Virus record (IMG/VR): IMGVR_UViG_3300025099_003492
Location: 1-47,667 of that record
Direction: 5' to 3' (one strand)
Source of the DNA: a virus
DNA: 47,667 nucleotides
Shown in pieces: positions 1-6,966 of this stretch. The notes below the pieces were generated by a model. It did not search any database. It worked only from the letters and a program-made list of their open reading frames with translations, and was not told the DNA's origin. Each line of letters opens with the position of its first letter. The first letter of the stretch is position 1. Made by a program: the position numbers and the translations under genes.

Positions 1-270
1 TCAGAGGTAACATTCAATGGTCTGTTAGCAATCGCATACATTTCAGTAGTTGCAAGTTTTATAGCATACTTCTGTTATTGGGTAGCTGTAAAGAATATTG
101 GAGCTACAAATACAGGTTTAGTTGAATTGGGAACACCAATTTTTGGAGTGACACTTGGTTACTTTTTTCTATCCATGTCACCATCTTTGTGGCAGATAGC
201 TGGACTCGTAATGATTTCAGGTGGATTATTCTTAGTCTATAAGGAAAAACAAATAGTATATGACCAATGA
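1..270 (+). CDS. EamA/DMT-family permease, C-terminal end (partial)
   Basis: The frame is open from base 1 and stops at 270, so only the last 89 residues are in the window. They hold three hydrophobic stretches (about residues 6-29, 37-57 and 62-80 of the fragment) with GLVELGTPIFGV and WQIAGLVMISGGLF, the look of the last helices of drug/metabolite transporter (EamA) permeases. These are inner-membrane exporters or importers of small metabolites; the substrate cannot be told. The next gene starts inside this one (11-base overlap), which suggests translational coupling. A host-type metabolite permease is unusual in a phage. The family call is fairly sure, the function open. Confidence 0.7.
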   Translation, partial: SEVTFNGLLAIAYISVVASFIAYFCYWVAVKNIGATNTGLVELGTPIFGVTLGYFFLSMSPSLWQIAGLVMISGGLFLVYKEKQIVYDQ

Positions 271-889
271 GTTTATTGTTGAGGGGGGTGGATTTGCATT
301 TGAAGTCCCCCACTCTCATTACTTTAAATTTGAATTGTTGGAAGGACAACAAATATTAGATGTAGCAATTTGGACTAAAGATAATCCTAAACACGAATTC
401 CTAAGTATGCATCATACTATGTTTATGCATGGAAGAAAAGTTACTAAAGGTTCTTATTTGTGGTCTGATTATATAGAACGCAAAATGATAGCAAAGTGTG
501 TTGATGAGACAGAGTATGAATCATCAAGTCAAGGATATTTTCATCATGGAGTTATGGGTTATTGTGATGATACGGAAAGTAAGGATACAATTGTTGAAGG
601 TATAAGCTGTAAAACAAATTTTCTTAATAGTATTGAGAAGTTTGGGTTAGGAGTTGAGCATCTGAATGACAATACAATAAATTTGTTCGATAAATTTAGT
701 TGTAGTCCCGATGGTAAGTTATTAAATTTCGCATCTGACGCGGTAAAGGGAGATTATATAACATTCATGAGTGCTGAAAATCTTTTAGTTTCTGTTTCAC
801 TATGTCCCATTGCAACAAATTGGAAAGATTTAGACAGAGGACAAATAGCAACATATGCTAAAAAAATAAAGGTATCTATTTATGAATAG
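260..889 (+). CDS. DUF1989 (urea carboxylase-associated) family protein
   Basis: This 209-residue protein ends with the pattern typical of DUF1989 proteins: a Cys-Ser-Pro-Asp-Gly segment (FSCSPDGKLLNF), then GDYITFMSAENLLVSVSLCP, matching the family's GDyv.f.ae.dLlvalS.CP signature. An earlier MHHTMFMHG segment matches the conserved middle region. Bacterial relatives lie beside urea carboxylase and guanidine-degrading genes, where their exact role is unsettled. Here the neighbours are a permease fragment, a SET protein and a lipoate-ligase-like protein, so no urea pathway is visible. The ATG at 260 overlaps the upstream stop, and the 3' end overlaps the next start by 8 bases. Family assignment is by motif; the reaction is unknown. 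Confidence 0.65.
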   Translation: MTNEFIVEGGGFAFEVPHSHYFKFELLEGQQILDVAIWTKDNPKHEFLSMHHTMFMHGRKVTKGSYLWSDYIERKMIAKCVDETEYESSSQGYFHHGVMGYCDDTESKDTIVEGISCKTNFLNSIEKFGLGVEHLNDNTINLFDKFSCSPDGKLLNFASDAVKGDYITFMSAENLLVSVSLCPIATNWKDLDRGQIATYAKKIKVSIYE

Positions 890-1358
890 TAAAGAATTTG
901 TAATTAATTGGTTTGAAAATCATATATGGGCTCGTCCATTCCCATCCAAAATATGTGATGGGGTTGGTGCCGTCGCGATAAGAGATATACCAAAGGGAAC
1001 GAGTGTATGGGATTTAGCCCCAAAAAGTGTTAAGTCTTGGGTAGAGTGGGAAGATATTTCCCATTTTTCAGAAGGTCTATTACGATGTGTATACGATATT
1101 CAGGCACATTGTGGAGTAGAGGTTATGGGCGAGGATTTTACTTGGAGTAAAGAACTTGGGCCACTTTGGATGTACACTACAAAAGATATAAATTATCAAT
1201 CCACATGGTTTTTCCAAAACTATTCTGATACACCAAATCTCGATGCGTTCTCAAGAGGAAACCGAGATTTTTATTTTATTGCAAATCGTGATATAAAAAA
1301 AGGTGAAGAATTAACAGAAAGTTTATACTATGAAGGATGGTATGGAAACTCAGATTAG
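882..1358 (+). CDS. SET-domain protein (putative lysine methyltransferase-like)
   Basis: A 158-residue protein with the layout of a minimal SET domain. It has an N-terminal DGVGAVAIRDIPKGTSVW strand pair, a NYSDTPNLD segment in place of the usual NHSC.PN, and a C-terminal FIANRDIKKGEELTESLYY segment in place of the family's A.rdI..GEEL...Y. SET enzymes transfer methyl from S-adenosylmethionine to lysine side chains. Whether this copy is active is uncertain because the NHSC motif is altered (Tyr and Asp at two positions). It overlaps both neighbours and sits in a run of metabolic-type genes at the left edge. The substrate is unknown. Confidence 0.6.
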   Translation: MNSKEFVINWFENHIWARPFPSKICDGVGAVAIRDIPKGTSVWDLAPKSVKSWVEWEDISHFSEGLLRCVYDIQAHCGVEVMGEDFTWSKELGPLWMYTTKDINYQSTWFFQNYSDTPNLDAFSRGNRDFYFIANRDIKKGEELTESLYYEGWYGNSD

Positions 1359-2187
1359 GTATGTCGATTTTGGTTTAATATCAAAAGAACTTTACACAGG
1401 TATTTGGGAATATCAAACTTTAGTAGATATCCAACAACCTACTATTATACAATGGTCAATGAAAAAGAACATTCCAGTTTTTTTCGGTGTTTATCCTGAT
1501 GATATCACACATATTTTAGATGAGTTAGATGAGAAGGTTAGAATCTTTGATGCTATTAACTCGCCCCCACCAAGAGACGAAAATGGTAAATTAATTATAG
1601 ACCAAGAACTTGGTGTACCCACCACAGCCTTTTATCTTGAAGGCCCAAGAATAACAAACTTTAACTTATTTTCTAAGAAGGAACAAGACCATGTTTGGTC
1701 AAGATTTCAAGATTCTATCTCTGAAGAGACCAGCAAACTTGGTATTGAGATTAAGTGGAATTCAAGAAATGATGCTTCGTTTTTTAGTGATGGTAAATGG
1801 AAAAAATTTGTAGGTGGTGGAAAGGTAGATATCTTTGATTGGACAGAGACAAACATGACTATTAGTTATGATATAGATGTTGATATGGCAAATCATATTA
1901 GAAAATTAGATTACAAGAAGCAACTTAAGGCAGTTTTACTTGATAAAGAAGAATTTGTTGGTGATATGGGAGACATCATGGCTGGATTGTCAACAGTGTA
2001 TCCGTCCATTAATCAAGAAAAGTTTAATCTTGATGTGGTAAAAAATATATCATCAAAATTAAATTGTACACTCGAATATGGTAGTTCAACTACCGAGGAG
2101 CTTGAAACTATATCGAATAGAGGTAAAATGAGGTTATGGAATAAACAATGGATGAATCAAGGTATTGATGTGCATTATAAAGAATGA
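1330..2187 (+). CDS. Lipoate-protein ligase-like (LplA/BPL fold) protein
   Basis: The 285-residue product has a segment RNDASFFSDGKWKKFVGGG (about residues 146-164) resembling the RNDi...GrKisG core of lipoate-protein ligase A, where the lysine contacts lipoyl-AMP. The end, with MRLWNKQWMNQG, resembles the family's closing (ky.s.eWn.G) segment. LplA attaches lipoate to carrier lysines of 2-oxoacid dehydrogenases or the glycine-cleavage H protein. The usual R.sGGGavyHd N-terminal motif is not clear, so this is a divergent member. Its start lies 29 bases inside the SET gene. A biotin ligase-like function is the main alternative. No acceptor-protein gene is seen nearby. Confidence 0.5.
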   Translation: MKDGMETQIRYVDFGLISKELYTGIWEYQTLVDIQQPTIIQWSMKKNIPVFFGVYPDDITHILDELDEKVRIFDAINSPPPRDENGKLIIDQELGVPTTAFYLEGPRITNFNLFSKKEQDHVWSRFQDSISEETSKLGIEIKWNSRNDASFFSDGKWKKFVGGGKVDIFDWTETNMTISYDIDVDMANHIRKLDYKKQLKAVLLDKEEFVGDMGDIMAGLSTVYPSINQEKFNLDVVKNISSKLNCTLEYGSSTTEELETISNRGKMRLWNKQWMNQGIDVHYKE

Positions 2188-2216
2188 TTTGAAAATTTAA
2201 CAAACTAATTATAATC

Positions 2217-2660
2217 ATGAAAACAAAATCTTTGTTTGACCACATCACCCACATAACATCTAAACAGACTAAGAACTATTGGGAAAACTTAAATGATGCC
2301 GATAGAAAAACTTGGTCTAATTACATGGTTCATCGTTTTTTATCGATGAATATGAATTGGGTTGATATAGTCAATGAACTACAAAAATACAAATTAAAAC
2401 CAAAAGACTTATACAGATTGTATACCGAGATATTACCAAAGGGTAAACAATGGTTAAGATATACTAAAGGAAAAAAGGTTATGAAACATCCTCAATGGGT
2501 TGTAGAAATCGTTACAAAATATCATCAAGTTAGTATGAAAGAGGCTAACGAATACTTAGAAATCTATTATAGTTCCGAACAAGGTAAGGCTGAATTGAAG
2601 TCCATACTCCAAAAATTTGGAACGGAGCCAAAGGAAGTTAAAAAACTAAATCTACCCTAA
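2217..2660 (+). CDS. Clamp-loader small subunit, T4 gp62-like
   Basis: At 147 residues this is close to, but shorter than, T4 gp62 (187). Its middle, LPKGKQWLRYTKGKKV, parallels the VPRGKRYGKWAKL region of gp62. The following QWVVEIVTKYHQVSMKEANEY and the IL.KFG segment parallel gp62's conserved second half. In T4 gp62 forms the 4:1 complex with gp44 that loads the sliding clamp (gp45) for DNA replication. The gp44 and gp45 genes are not in this window. A 29-base gap with no good Shine-Dalgarno precedes it, and its stop overlaps the ATG of the methyltransferase. This is the strongest T4-like core replication marker here. Confidence 0.6.
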   Translation: MKTKSLFDHITHITSKQTKNYWENLNDADRKTWSNYMVHRFLSMNMNWVDIVNELQKYKLKPKDLYRLYTEILPKGKQWLRYTKGKKVMKHPQWVVEIVTKYHQVSMKEANEYLEIYYSSEQGKAELKSILQKFGTEPKEVKKLNLP

Positions 2661-3751
2661 TGGCAAGAGTAAACTATGAAACTCTCGGTAAACTCATCGA
2701 TGTGGATGAGAAAGACTTGGAGTTCGAAAGGGTTACAAATTCAATAGATATAGTAGATAGAGAGTATGGTGTAGAAGTCATATTCGATTATTACAGGCGT
2801 CATGGATTCCCCCACTACACAATTCGTGAAGATGAAAAACACGACCACTTAAAGAAACTGAGAAAGTTTGATGTCGATACGATATTCAAAGATAATCAGA
2901 TAGTACAGACTATGCATGGTTTGAGGTTGTGTTGGACTTACCATCCACACTTTTGGGAAGTGGTGTGTGGTAGTGCTAAAAAATCACCGATGGAGATATT
3001 CTTGGATGACGATATGTTCAAATCTACAATTAGAAAGTGTTGGAATTGGGAACAGAAACACTATAAAGGTGAAGACCCAAATGGGGAGAGAAATGTATTT
3101 CATGAAAATAGACTTAGACAATCAATAAAAATTTATAGTGGTACTCAATCCGTAAGTAATTTCAGACCTACGGCAGCAAAACTAATCTATGAAAAGTATG
3201 GTGGAGATGGAGTTGTGTGGGATATGAGTTGTGGATGGGGTGGAAGACTACTTGGTGCACTATCATCGAAAAATATTCGGCATTATATTGGAACGGAACC
3301 AAGTTCTAAAACATATGATGGTCTGATAAAAATGAGCAAAGATTTTGGTTATATAAACAAAAAGGTAAATATATATAAACAAGGAAGTGAAGAGTACATA
3401 CCAAAGAAAGAGTCTTTGGATTTGTGTTTTACCTCACCACCTTATTTTGATACTGAAAAGTACTCAGAAGAATCAACACAAAGTTATAAAAAGTTCCCTA
3501 CCCAAGATGAGTGGGTGAATGGTTTTTTAAGACAGACAATTCAAAATTGTTATAACGGACTTAAAGATAATGGTTATATGTTATATAATATAGCAAATAC
3601 ACCAAAATATAAATTCATAGAAGAAGAAACAATTAATATTTCTAAATCACTTGGATTTATTCAAGAAGAAACAATACAGCTAACATTATCAAGTGTAATG
3701 GGAGCAGGATATAAATACGAACCCATTTTTATTTTTAGAAAAGGAGAATAA
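2660..3751 (+). CDS. DNA adenine/cytosine-N4 methyltransferase
   Basis: The 363-residue protein has an AdoMet-binding motif I, VWDMSCGWGGRLLGAL (from about residue 186), and a catalytic TSPPYFD motif IV (about residues 258-264), the (S/N/D)PPY signature of amino-methyltransferases acting on adenine-N6 or cytosine-N4. Motif I precedes motif IV. The first 150 residues carry no domain I recognise and may contact DNA. No restriction endonuclease partner adjoins it, so it is probably an orphan protective or regulatory methylase, as is common in phages. It starts on the stop of the gp62-like gene (TAATG) and ends one base before the ClpP start. The target sequence is unknown. Confidence 0.8.
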   Translation: MARVNYETLGKLIDVDEKDLEFERVTNSIDIVDREYGVEVIFDYYRRHGFPHYTIREDEKHDHLKKLRKFDVDTIFKDNQIVQTMHGLRLCWTYHPHFWEVVCGSAKKSPMEIFLDDDMFKSTIRKCWNWEQKHYKGEDPNGERNVFHENRLRQSIKIYSGTQSVSNFRPTAAKLIYEKYGGDGVVWDMSCGWGGRLLGALSSKNIRHYIGTEPSSKTYDGLIKMSKDFGYINKKVNIYKQGSEEYIPKKESLDLCFTSPPYFDTEKYSEESTQSYKKFPTQDEWVNGFLRQTIQNCYNGLKDNGYMLYNIANTPKYKFIEEETINISKSLGFIQEETIQLTLSSVMGAGYKYEPIFIFRKGE

Positions 3752-4354
3752 ATGGAAACAACTAATGTACCGATAAAGGTGAACTACTCAAACGGTTCTA
3801 AATTAACTTCAAGTCAGCAATTACTTTTTAAAAATTTGGAATGGGGTATAAATTTAGAAAAAAGTACAATGTATCTAAGCTATGAAATTGACCAAGACCA
3901 ATTGTACGCAGTAATGACACGATTTGATAATTTTATAAGAGTAAATCCCAAACAAGACATCAACTTACATATTACATCTTATGGTGGTGATGTTTATGCC
4001 ATGTTAGGAACCATAGACTTTTTCAGAACTTTACCTGTCAAAGTCAATACTCGTTGTATTGGGGCTTGTATGTCAGCAGCCGCAGTGATACTTGCATGTG
4101 GAACTGGTAAAAGAACAATGACAGAAAACTCAACAGTCATGGTTCACGAAGGTTCAGCATTTGAAGGTGGTAAAACCTCTGATGTGTTAAAAGGAGCAGA
4201 CCATCTGAAAAAATTACAAAAAAATATAAACAGAATACTTGGTAATGTCACAAACAAAAATGCTGAATTTTGGGAAGGTGTTTCTAAAAATGATACCTAT
4301 TTAACAGCAAATGAATGTTTGAAATATGGTTTAATTGATGAAATTATTACTTGA
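3752..4354 (+). CDS. ClpP-like serine protease
   Basis: A 200-residue ClpP-fold protein. ITSYGGDVYAMLGTIDFF is the oxyanion-hole region, GACMSAAAV holds the nucleophile serine (Ser108), and VMVHEGS holds the catalytic histidine (His132). The end, LTANECLKYGLIDEIIT, matches the family's A.e.GLID.i tail and may place the acidic residue nearby. ClpP forms a tetradecameric barrel that degrades proteins fed by an AAA+ partner. In phages a single-copy ClpP may instead process head proteins, as in prohead proteases. No ClpX or ClpA is seen. A clear AAGGAG ribosome-binding site precedes the ATG, and a 49-base gap with a possible promoter follows. Confidence 0.85.
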   Translation: METTNVPIKVNYSNGSKLTSSQQLLFKNLEWGINLEKSTMYLSYEIDQDQLYAVMTRFDNFIRVNPKQDINLHITSYGGDVYAMLGTIDFFRTLPVKVNTRCIGACMSAAAVILACGTGKRTMTENSTVMVHEGSAFEGGKTSDVLKGADHLKKLQKNINRILGNVTNKNAEFWEGVSKNDTYLTANECLKYGLIDEIIT

Positions 4355-4379
4355 CTTTATCAAAAATTTATAGTAAATT

Positions 4380-4389
4380 CTTATATGAT
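4380..4389 (+). promoter_or_regulatory. Possible phage promoter -10 (CTTATAT motif)
   Basis: The gap at 4355-4403 is AT-rich and contains CTTATATGAT followed by an AGGAG ribosome site. The same CTTATAT core occurs in two other gaps between genes (6735 and 45577), which is notable in a genome with very few gaps. This is inference from shared position and sequence, with no known consensus behind it. Confidence 0.35.
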
Positions 4390-4403
4390 ATTAGGAGAAA
4401 TAT

Positions 4404-4814
4404 ATGAAAGATAAATCCTTGCTAGAACTCAAACAAAACTCAATTAAGGACACTCCAAAATCAAATCCTACAACAGATAATATTGTAGAGTTGATGGAAA
4501 AGGAATGGCCCGAGATGACTAAAGAGTTCAAAAAATTACAACGAGAACAATATGAATTGTTCTGTCACAAACAACATGATTACGGTCCTGGTAATATATC
4601 AGTTGGTACACAATTGAAAACAAAGGAAGAAATAAAGCTATCACTCACAGGTTTATGGTTTCGTATGAATGACAAATTACAACGAGTAAAAACACTATTA
4701 ATGAACGACAGAGAATCAGCCGTAAAGGATGAACCATTAGAAGATGCTTACCTTGATGTTTCAAACTATGGAATAATGGCAACTCTTGTTGGTCGTGGAA
4801 AGTGGGGAAAATAA
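4404..4814 (+). CDS. DUF1599 / nucleotide modification-associated domain 1 protein
   Basis: The 136-residue protein carries KQHDYGPGNI (about residues 56-65), then LWFRMNDKLQRVKTLL and DEPLEDAYLDVSNYGIMA. This is the conserved order of the DUF1599/Nmad1 family (K..DYg, Ri.DK..R...L, EpleDt..Dl.nYaii). The domain is found in phage proteins and has been linked by comparative genomics to modified-nucleotide metabolism; its chemistry is not established. Here the gene lies between ClpP and thioredoxin and close to a DNA methyltransferase. A strong AGGAG site lies upstream, and its stop overlaps the next ATG (TAATG). Confidence 0.7.
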   Translation: MKDKSLLELKQNSIKDTPKSNPTTDNIVELMEKEWPEMTKEFKKLQREQYELFCHKQHDYGPGNISVGTQLKTKEEIKLSLTGLWFRMNDKLQRVKTLLMNDRESAVKDEPLEDAYLDVSNYGIMATLVGRGKWGK

Positions 4815-5062
4815 TGAAGACAGCAAAATACTTTACAGCTACATGGTGTGGCCCTTGTAAAGCTTTCAAACCTGTAATGACCGAAATAATGAATGAGGGT
4901 CATTCAGTACAAATACTCGATGTGGACGAGAATAAATCCCTTGCCCAACAATACAATGTTAGGTCAGTACCCACAACTGTTATAGAAGAAAATGGAGTTG
5001 AAGTAGATAGATTTATAGGTGGATTACCTAAACAATCTGTTATTCAAAAATTAAATGGCTAG
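4814..5062 (+). CDS. Thioredoxin-like protein (WCGPC)
   Basis: The chosen ATG overlaps the previous stop by one base and gives 82 residues; an in-frame GTG at 4802 is possible but less likely. TATWCGPCKAFKPV is the thioredoxin active site, followed by DVDENKSLAQQYNVRSVPTT with the cis-proline loop (VPT). Thioredoxins reduce disulfides in the cytoplasm and, in phages, may support ribonucleotide reductase or act as polymerase cofactors; neither partner is visible here. At 82 residues it is shorter than E. coli thioredoxin (109) and lacks the first strand and helix, as many phage thioredoxin/glutaredoxin-like proteins do. Confidence 0.85.
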   Translation: MKTAKYFTATWCGPCKAFKPVMTEIMNEGHSVQILDVDENKSLAQQYNVRSVPTTVIEENGVEVDRFIGGLPKQSVIQKLNG

Positions 5063-5909
5063 AAAAAAATCAGTATCGTATAGTCAGTTCGCGTTATGGG
5101 AACAATGCCCATACTCGTGGAAACTACAATATGTAGATAAGGCTATACCTTGGTCGGATAATATCTATACTTTATTTGGTACTGCAATGCACGAGGTACT
5201 ACAAGAGTACATCAAAGTAATGTATACCAAAAGTATAGTAGAGGCTGACAAACTACTTCTTAATGAAGAACTCGAAGACAGAATGAAGAAGCAATTTATG
5301 GAAATCATGACCAAAAATGGTGGTGAAGAATTTTGTACCAAAGATGAGATGACAGAGTTTTATAGTGATGGTTTGAAGATTATAGATTTCTTCAAGAAGA
5401 AAAGAGCTATGTACTTCAGTAAGAAAGGTTATGAATTATTAGGAATAGAAACTTCACTAAATTATGATTTACCAAATAATCTTAAATTTAAAGGGTTTAT
5501 CGACCTAATTATTAAAGACAATATCAGAAATCGAATTAAGATTATTGATATAAAAACATCATCTTGGGGTTGGAACAAATACGCAAAAGCCGATAAAAAT
5601 AAAACAGACCAACTCTTATTGTACAAATCATTTTATTCAAAACAACACGATGTCCCTTTGGACAGAATCGATGTTGAGTATTTCATTGTGAAGAGAAAAC
5701 TATACGAGGGTATGGATTTTCCACAAAGAAGAGTTCAGACATTTGTTCCAGCAAATGGTAAACCATCCATTAACAAAGTTATTGGTAGGTTAGAGAACTT
5801 TATGAAAAGTGTTTACGAAGAAGATGGTTCGTTCAAAGATGTTCATTATGAAAAATGTAGAACGAAAAAAGATTGTAAGGCGTTCACAAAATGTAAGGAC
5901 TTACCATGA
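5055..5909 (+). CDS. PD-(D/E)XK nuclease, Cas4/RecB-like
   Basis: The 284-residue protein begins with SYSQFALWEQCPYSWKL and LFGTAMHEVLQEY, the entry motifs of PDDEXK_1 (RecB/AddB/Cas4-type) nucleases. It continues with GFIDLIIKD and IKIIDIKTSSWGW, the D...(D/E)xK catalytic core that binds Mg2+. One cysteine near residue 18 and three near the C terminus (CRTKKDC...C) match the arrangement that holds a 4Fe-4S cluster in Cas4/AddB enzymes, though I cannot prove a cluster. A role in recombination or end processing is likely. It overlaps the thioredoxin gene by 8 bases and the next gene by an ATGA. Confidence 0.75.
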   Translation: MARKKSVSYSQFALWEQCPYSWKLQYVDKAIPWSDNIYTLFGTAMHEVLQEYIKVMYTKSIVEADKLLLNEELEDRMKKQFMEIMTKNGGEEFCTKDEMTEFYSDGLKIIDFFKKKRAMYFSKKGYELLGIETSLNYDLPNNLKFKGFIDLIIKDNIRNRIKIIDIKTSSWGWNKYAKADKNKTDQLLLYKSFYSKQHDVPLDRIDVEYFIVKRKLYEGMDFPQRRVQTFVPANGKPSINKVIGRLENFMKSVYEEDGSFKDVHYEKCRTKKDCKAFTKCKDLP

Positions 5910-6322
5910 ATTCATTAGGAACAGTTGTTAGATTAAGATTGAAGATGACAGATTTTTACGATACTGAAATAGAAGGATGGATTATAAACAGAATAAATGA
6001 GATTTATAAAATCAATCAATTTCAATTGCATCTTTGGTATGAAAATGATGAGGTATCCCCAGCTAATATTAAGGAGTTTATCAAAAAATATGAAAAGGGG
6101 TTACATTTCAAAACTACAATAAAACCATCGAAGGACATTGACAGAAGCGAATTCGTGTGGTACGATATAATCCACGAAAAAGATGTAGAAATAGCAAGTC
6201 GTACAAGATTTACTTACATAGGTGATATAGTTAATGGACTCAATCAATTCGAAAAAACTCTCAAGTTTTGTATGGAACCAAAAAGTAATACACCAATCAG
6301 AAAACAAAAAAGGAATGATTAG
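5906..6322 (+). CDS. Hypothetical protein
   Basis: I do not recognise this 138-residue product. It has no signal peptide, membrane segment or cysteine cluster. It looks like a small soluble alpha/beta protein with many charged and aromatic residues (for example HLWYENDEV and FVWYDIIHEKD) and ends in a basic tail (RKQKRND). It starts on the stop of the nuclease gene (ATGA) and abuts the SLOG-family gene, so it belongs to the replication/nucleotide cluster by position. Its reading frame is intact and uses the same codons as its neighbours. Confidence 0.6.
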   Translation: MNSLGTVVRLRLKMTDFYDTEIEGWIINRINEIYKINQFQLHLWYENDEVSPANIKEFIKKYEKGLHFKTTIKPSKDIDRSEFVWYDIIHEKDVEIASRTRFTYIGDIVNGLNQFEKTLKFCMEPKSNTPIRKQKRND

Positions 6323-6727
6323 TTGAAGAGGGTAGGAATTGTAGGTTCAAGAGAGTATACAAATCGTAGAAAAATTAAAGAATTTGTATTCAAACTCAAG
6401 GAACAATTTGGTGATAAAGTTGAAATTGTAAGTGGTGGACAGAAGAAAGGTGCTGATGGTTACGCTAAAAAGTTTGCATTAGAGTTTGACATGAAATATG
6501 TTGAGTTTCCACCAAGACATTACACATATAATCAACATTGTATTTTAGATGAAACACATTATGGTAAGAAATACTACCCTAAAAATTTCTTTGATAGAAA
6601 TAAACAGATTGCAGAGTATAGTGATTATGTGGTAGCCTTTGTACCAGAAGGTGTGATATCTAATGGTACTATGAATACAATTGAACATTCACAAAATTTA
6701 AATAAAAAAGTGATAATTTTAAATTAA
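6323..6727 (+). CDS. SLOG-superfamily (YspA/DUF2493-like) protein
   Basis: This gene appears to start at a TTG immediately after the upstream stop; no downstream start would keep the first Rossmann strand, KRVGIVGSREY. A second nucleotide-loop motif, IVSGGQKKGADGYAKKFA, follows. GSRxy plus SGG..GaD..a is the signature of SLOG proteins (YspA, DprA and LOG relatives), which bind nucleotides or nucleotide-derived ligands. Phage members are common and of unknown substrate. The 134-residue length fits a single-domain form. The AT-rich gap after it carries a candidate promoter. Confidence 0.7.
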   Translation: MKRVGIVGSREYTNRRKIKEFVFKLKEQFGDKVEIVSGGQKKGADGYAKKFALEFDMKYVEFPPRHYTYNQHCILDETHYGKKYYPKNFFDRNKQIAEYSDYVVAFVPEGVISNGTMNTIEHSQNLNKKVIILN

Positions 6728-6734
6728 GTATATA

Positions 6735-6744
6735 CTTATATATG
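6735..6744 (+). promoter_or_regulatory. Possible phage promoter -10 (CTTATAT motif)
   Basis: The 33-base gap at 6728-6760 is almost pure A/T and contains CTTATATATG, sharing the CTTATAT core with the gaps at 4380 and 45577. It is followed by a GGAG ribosome site. It would drive the small RHH-like gene and the start of the glycan island. The gap also contains a short palindromic run of TATATA that could explain the match by chance. Confidence 0.35.
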
Positions 6745-6760
6745 TATATATGGAGATGTT

Positions 6761-6958
6761 ATGAAAAGTAATACGAAATTAACATCGGTAAAGGTTTTAG
6801 ATGGGTTATATAAAAAGTTTAAGGTGAAATCTCTAAATGAAGATTTTACTTTACAAAAACTTGTTAATCGGTCTATTCATAAATTTCTTACTGATGATGA
6901 TTATAATTTAACTATTAAACAGCACCGCGACTTAAAAGTTAGTGGTAGTAGATTTTAG
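6761..6958 (+). CDS. Small ribbon-helix-helix-like protein
   Basis: A 65-residue protein with the pattern of a ribbon-helix-helix DNA-binding domain: a short strand (KLTSVKVLD), then two helices (GLYKKFKVKS and TLQKLVNRSIHKFL), ending in a polar tail. Such proteins act as dimers that insert a beta ribbon into the DNA major groove, and phages use them as small regulators. It has its own upstream promoter-like gap and stands just before the first glycosyltransferase, so it could regulate local genes; that is inference. The fold is inferred from spacing only, without diagnostic residues. Confidence 0.5.
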   Translation: MKSNTKLTSVKVLDGLYKKFKVKSLNEDFTLQKLVNRSIHKFLTDDDYNLTIKQHRDLKVSGSRF

Positions 6959-6966
6959 GAAAGGTT

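Noticed and set aside
104-352. Open frames on the minus strand throughout the window (for example 104-352, 15382-15693, 24497-24829, 47024-47407)
   Set aside because: They lie opposite strong + strand genes with family motifs, lack plausible ribosome sites and show no recognisable protein pattern.
4351-4389. TTGACT near the ClpP stop as a sigma70 -35 box
   Set aside because: The distance to any -10-like hexamer (about 12 or 27 bases) does not fit 16-18.
4802-4814. GTG start for the thioredoxin at 4802
   Set aside because: The ATG at 4814 makes a TAATG joint with the upstream stop, the usual arrangement here, and keeps the full visible fold.
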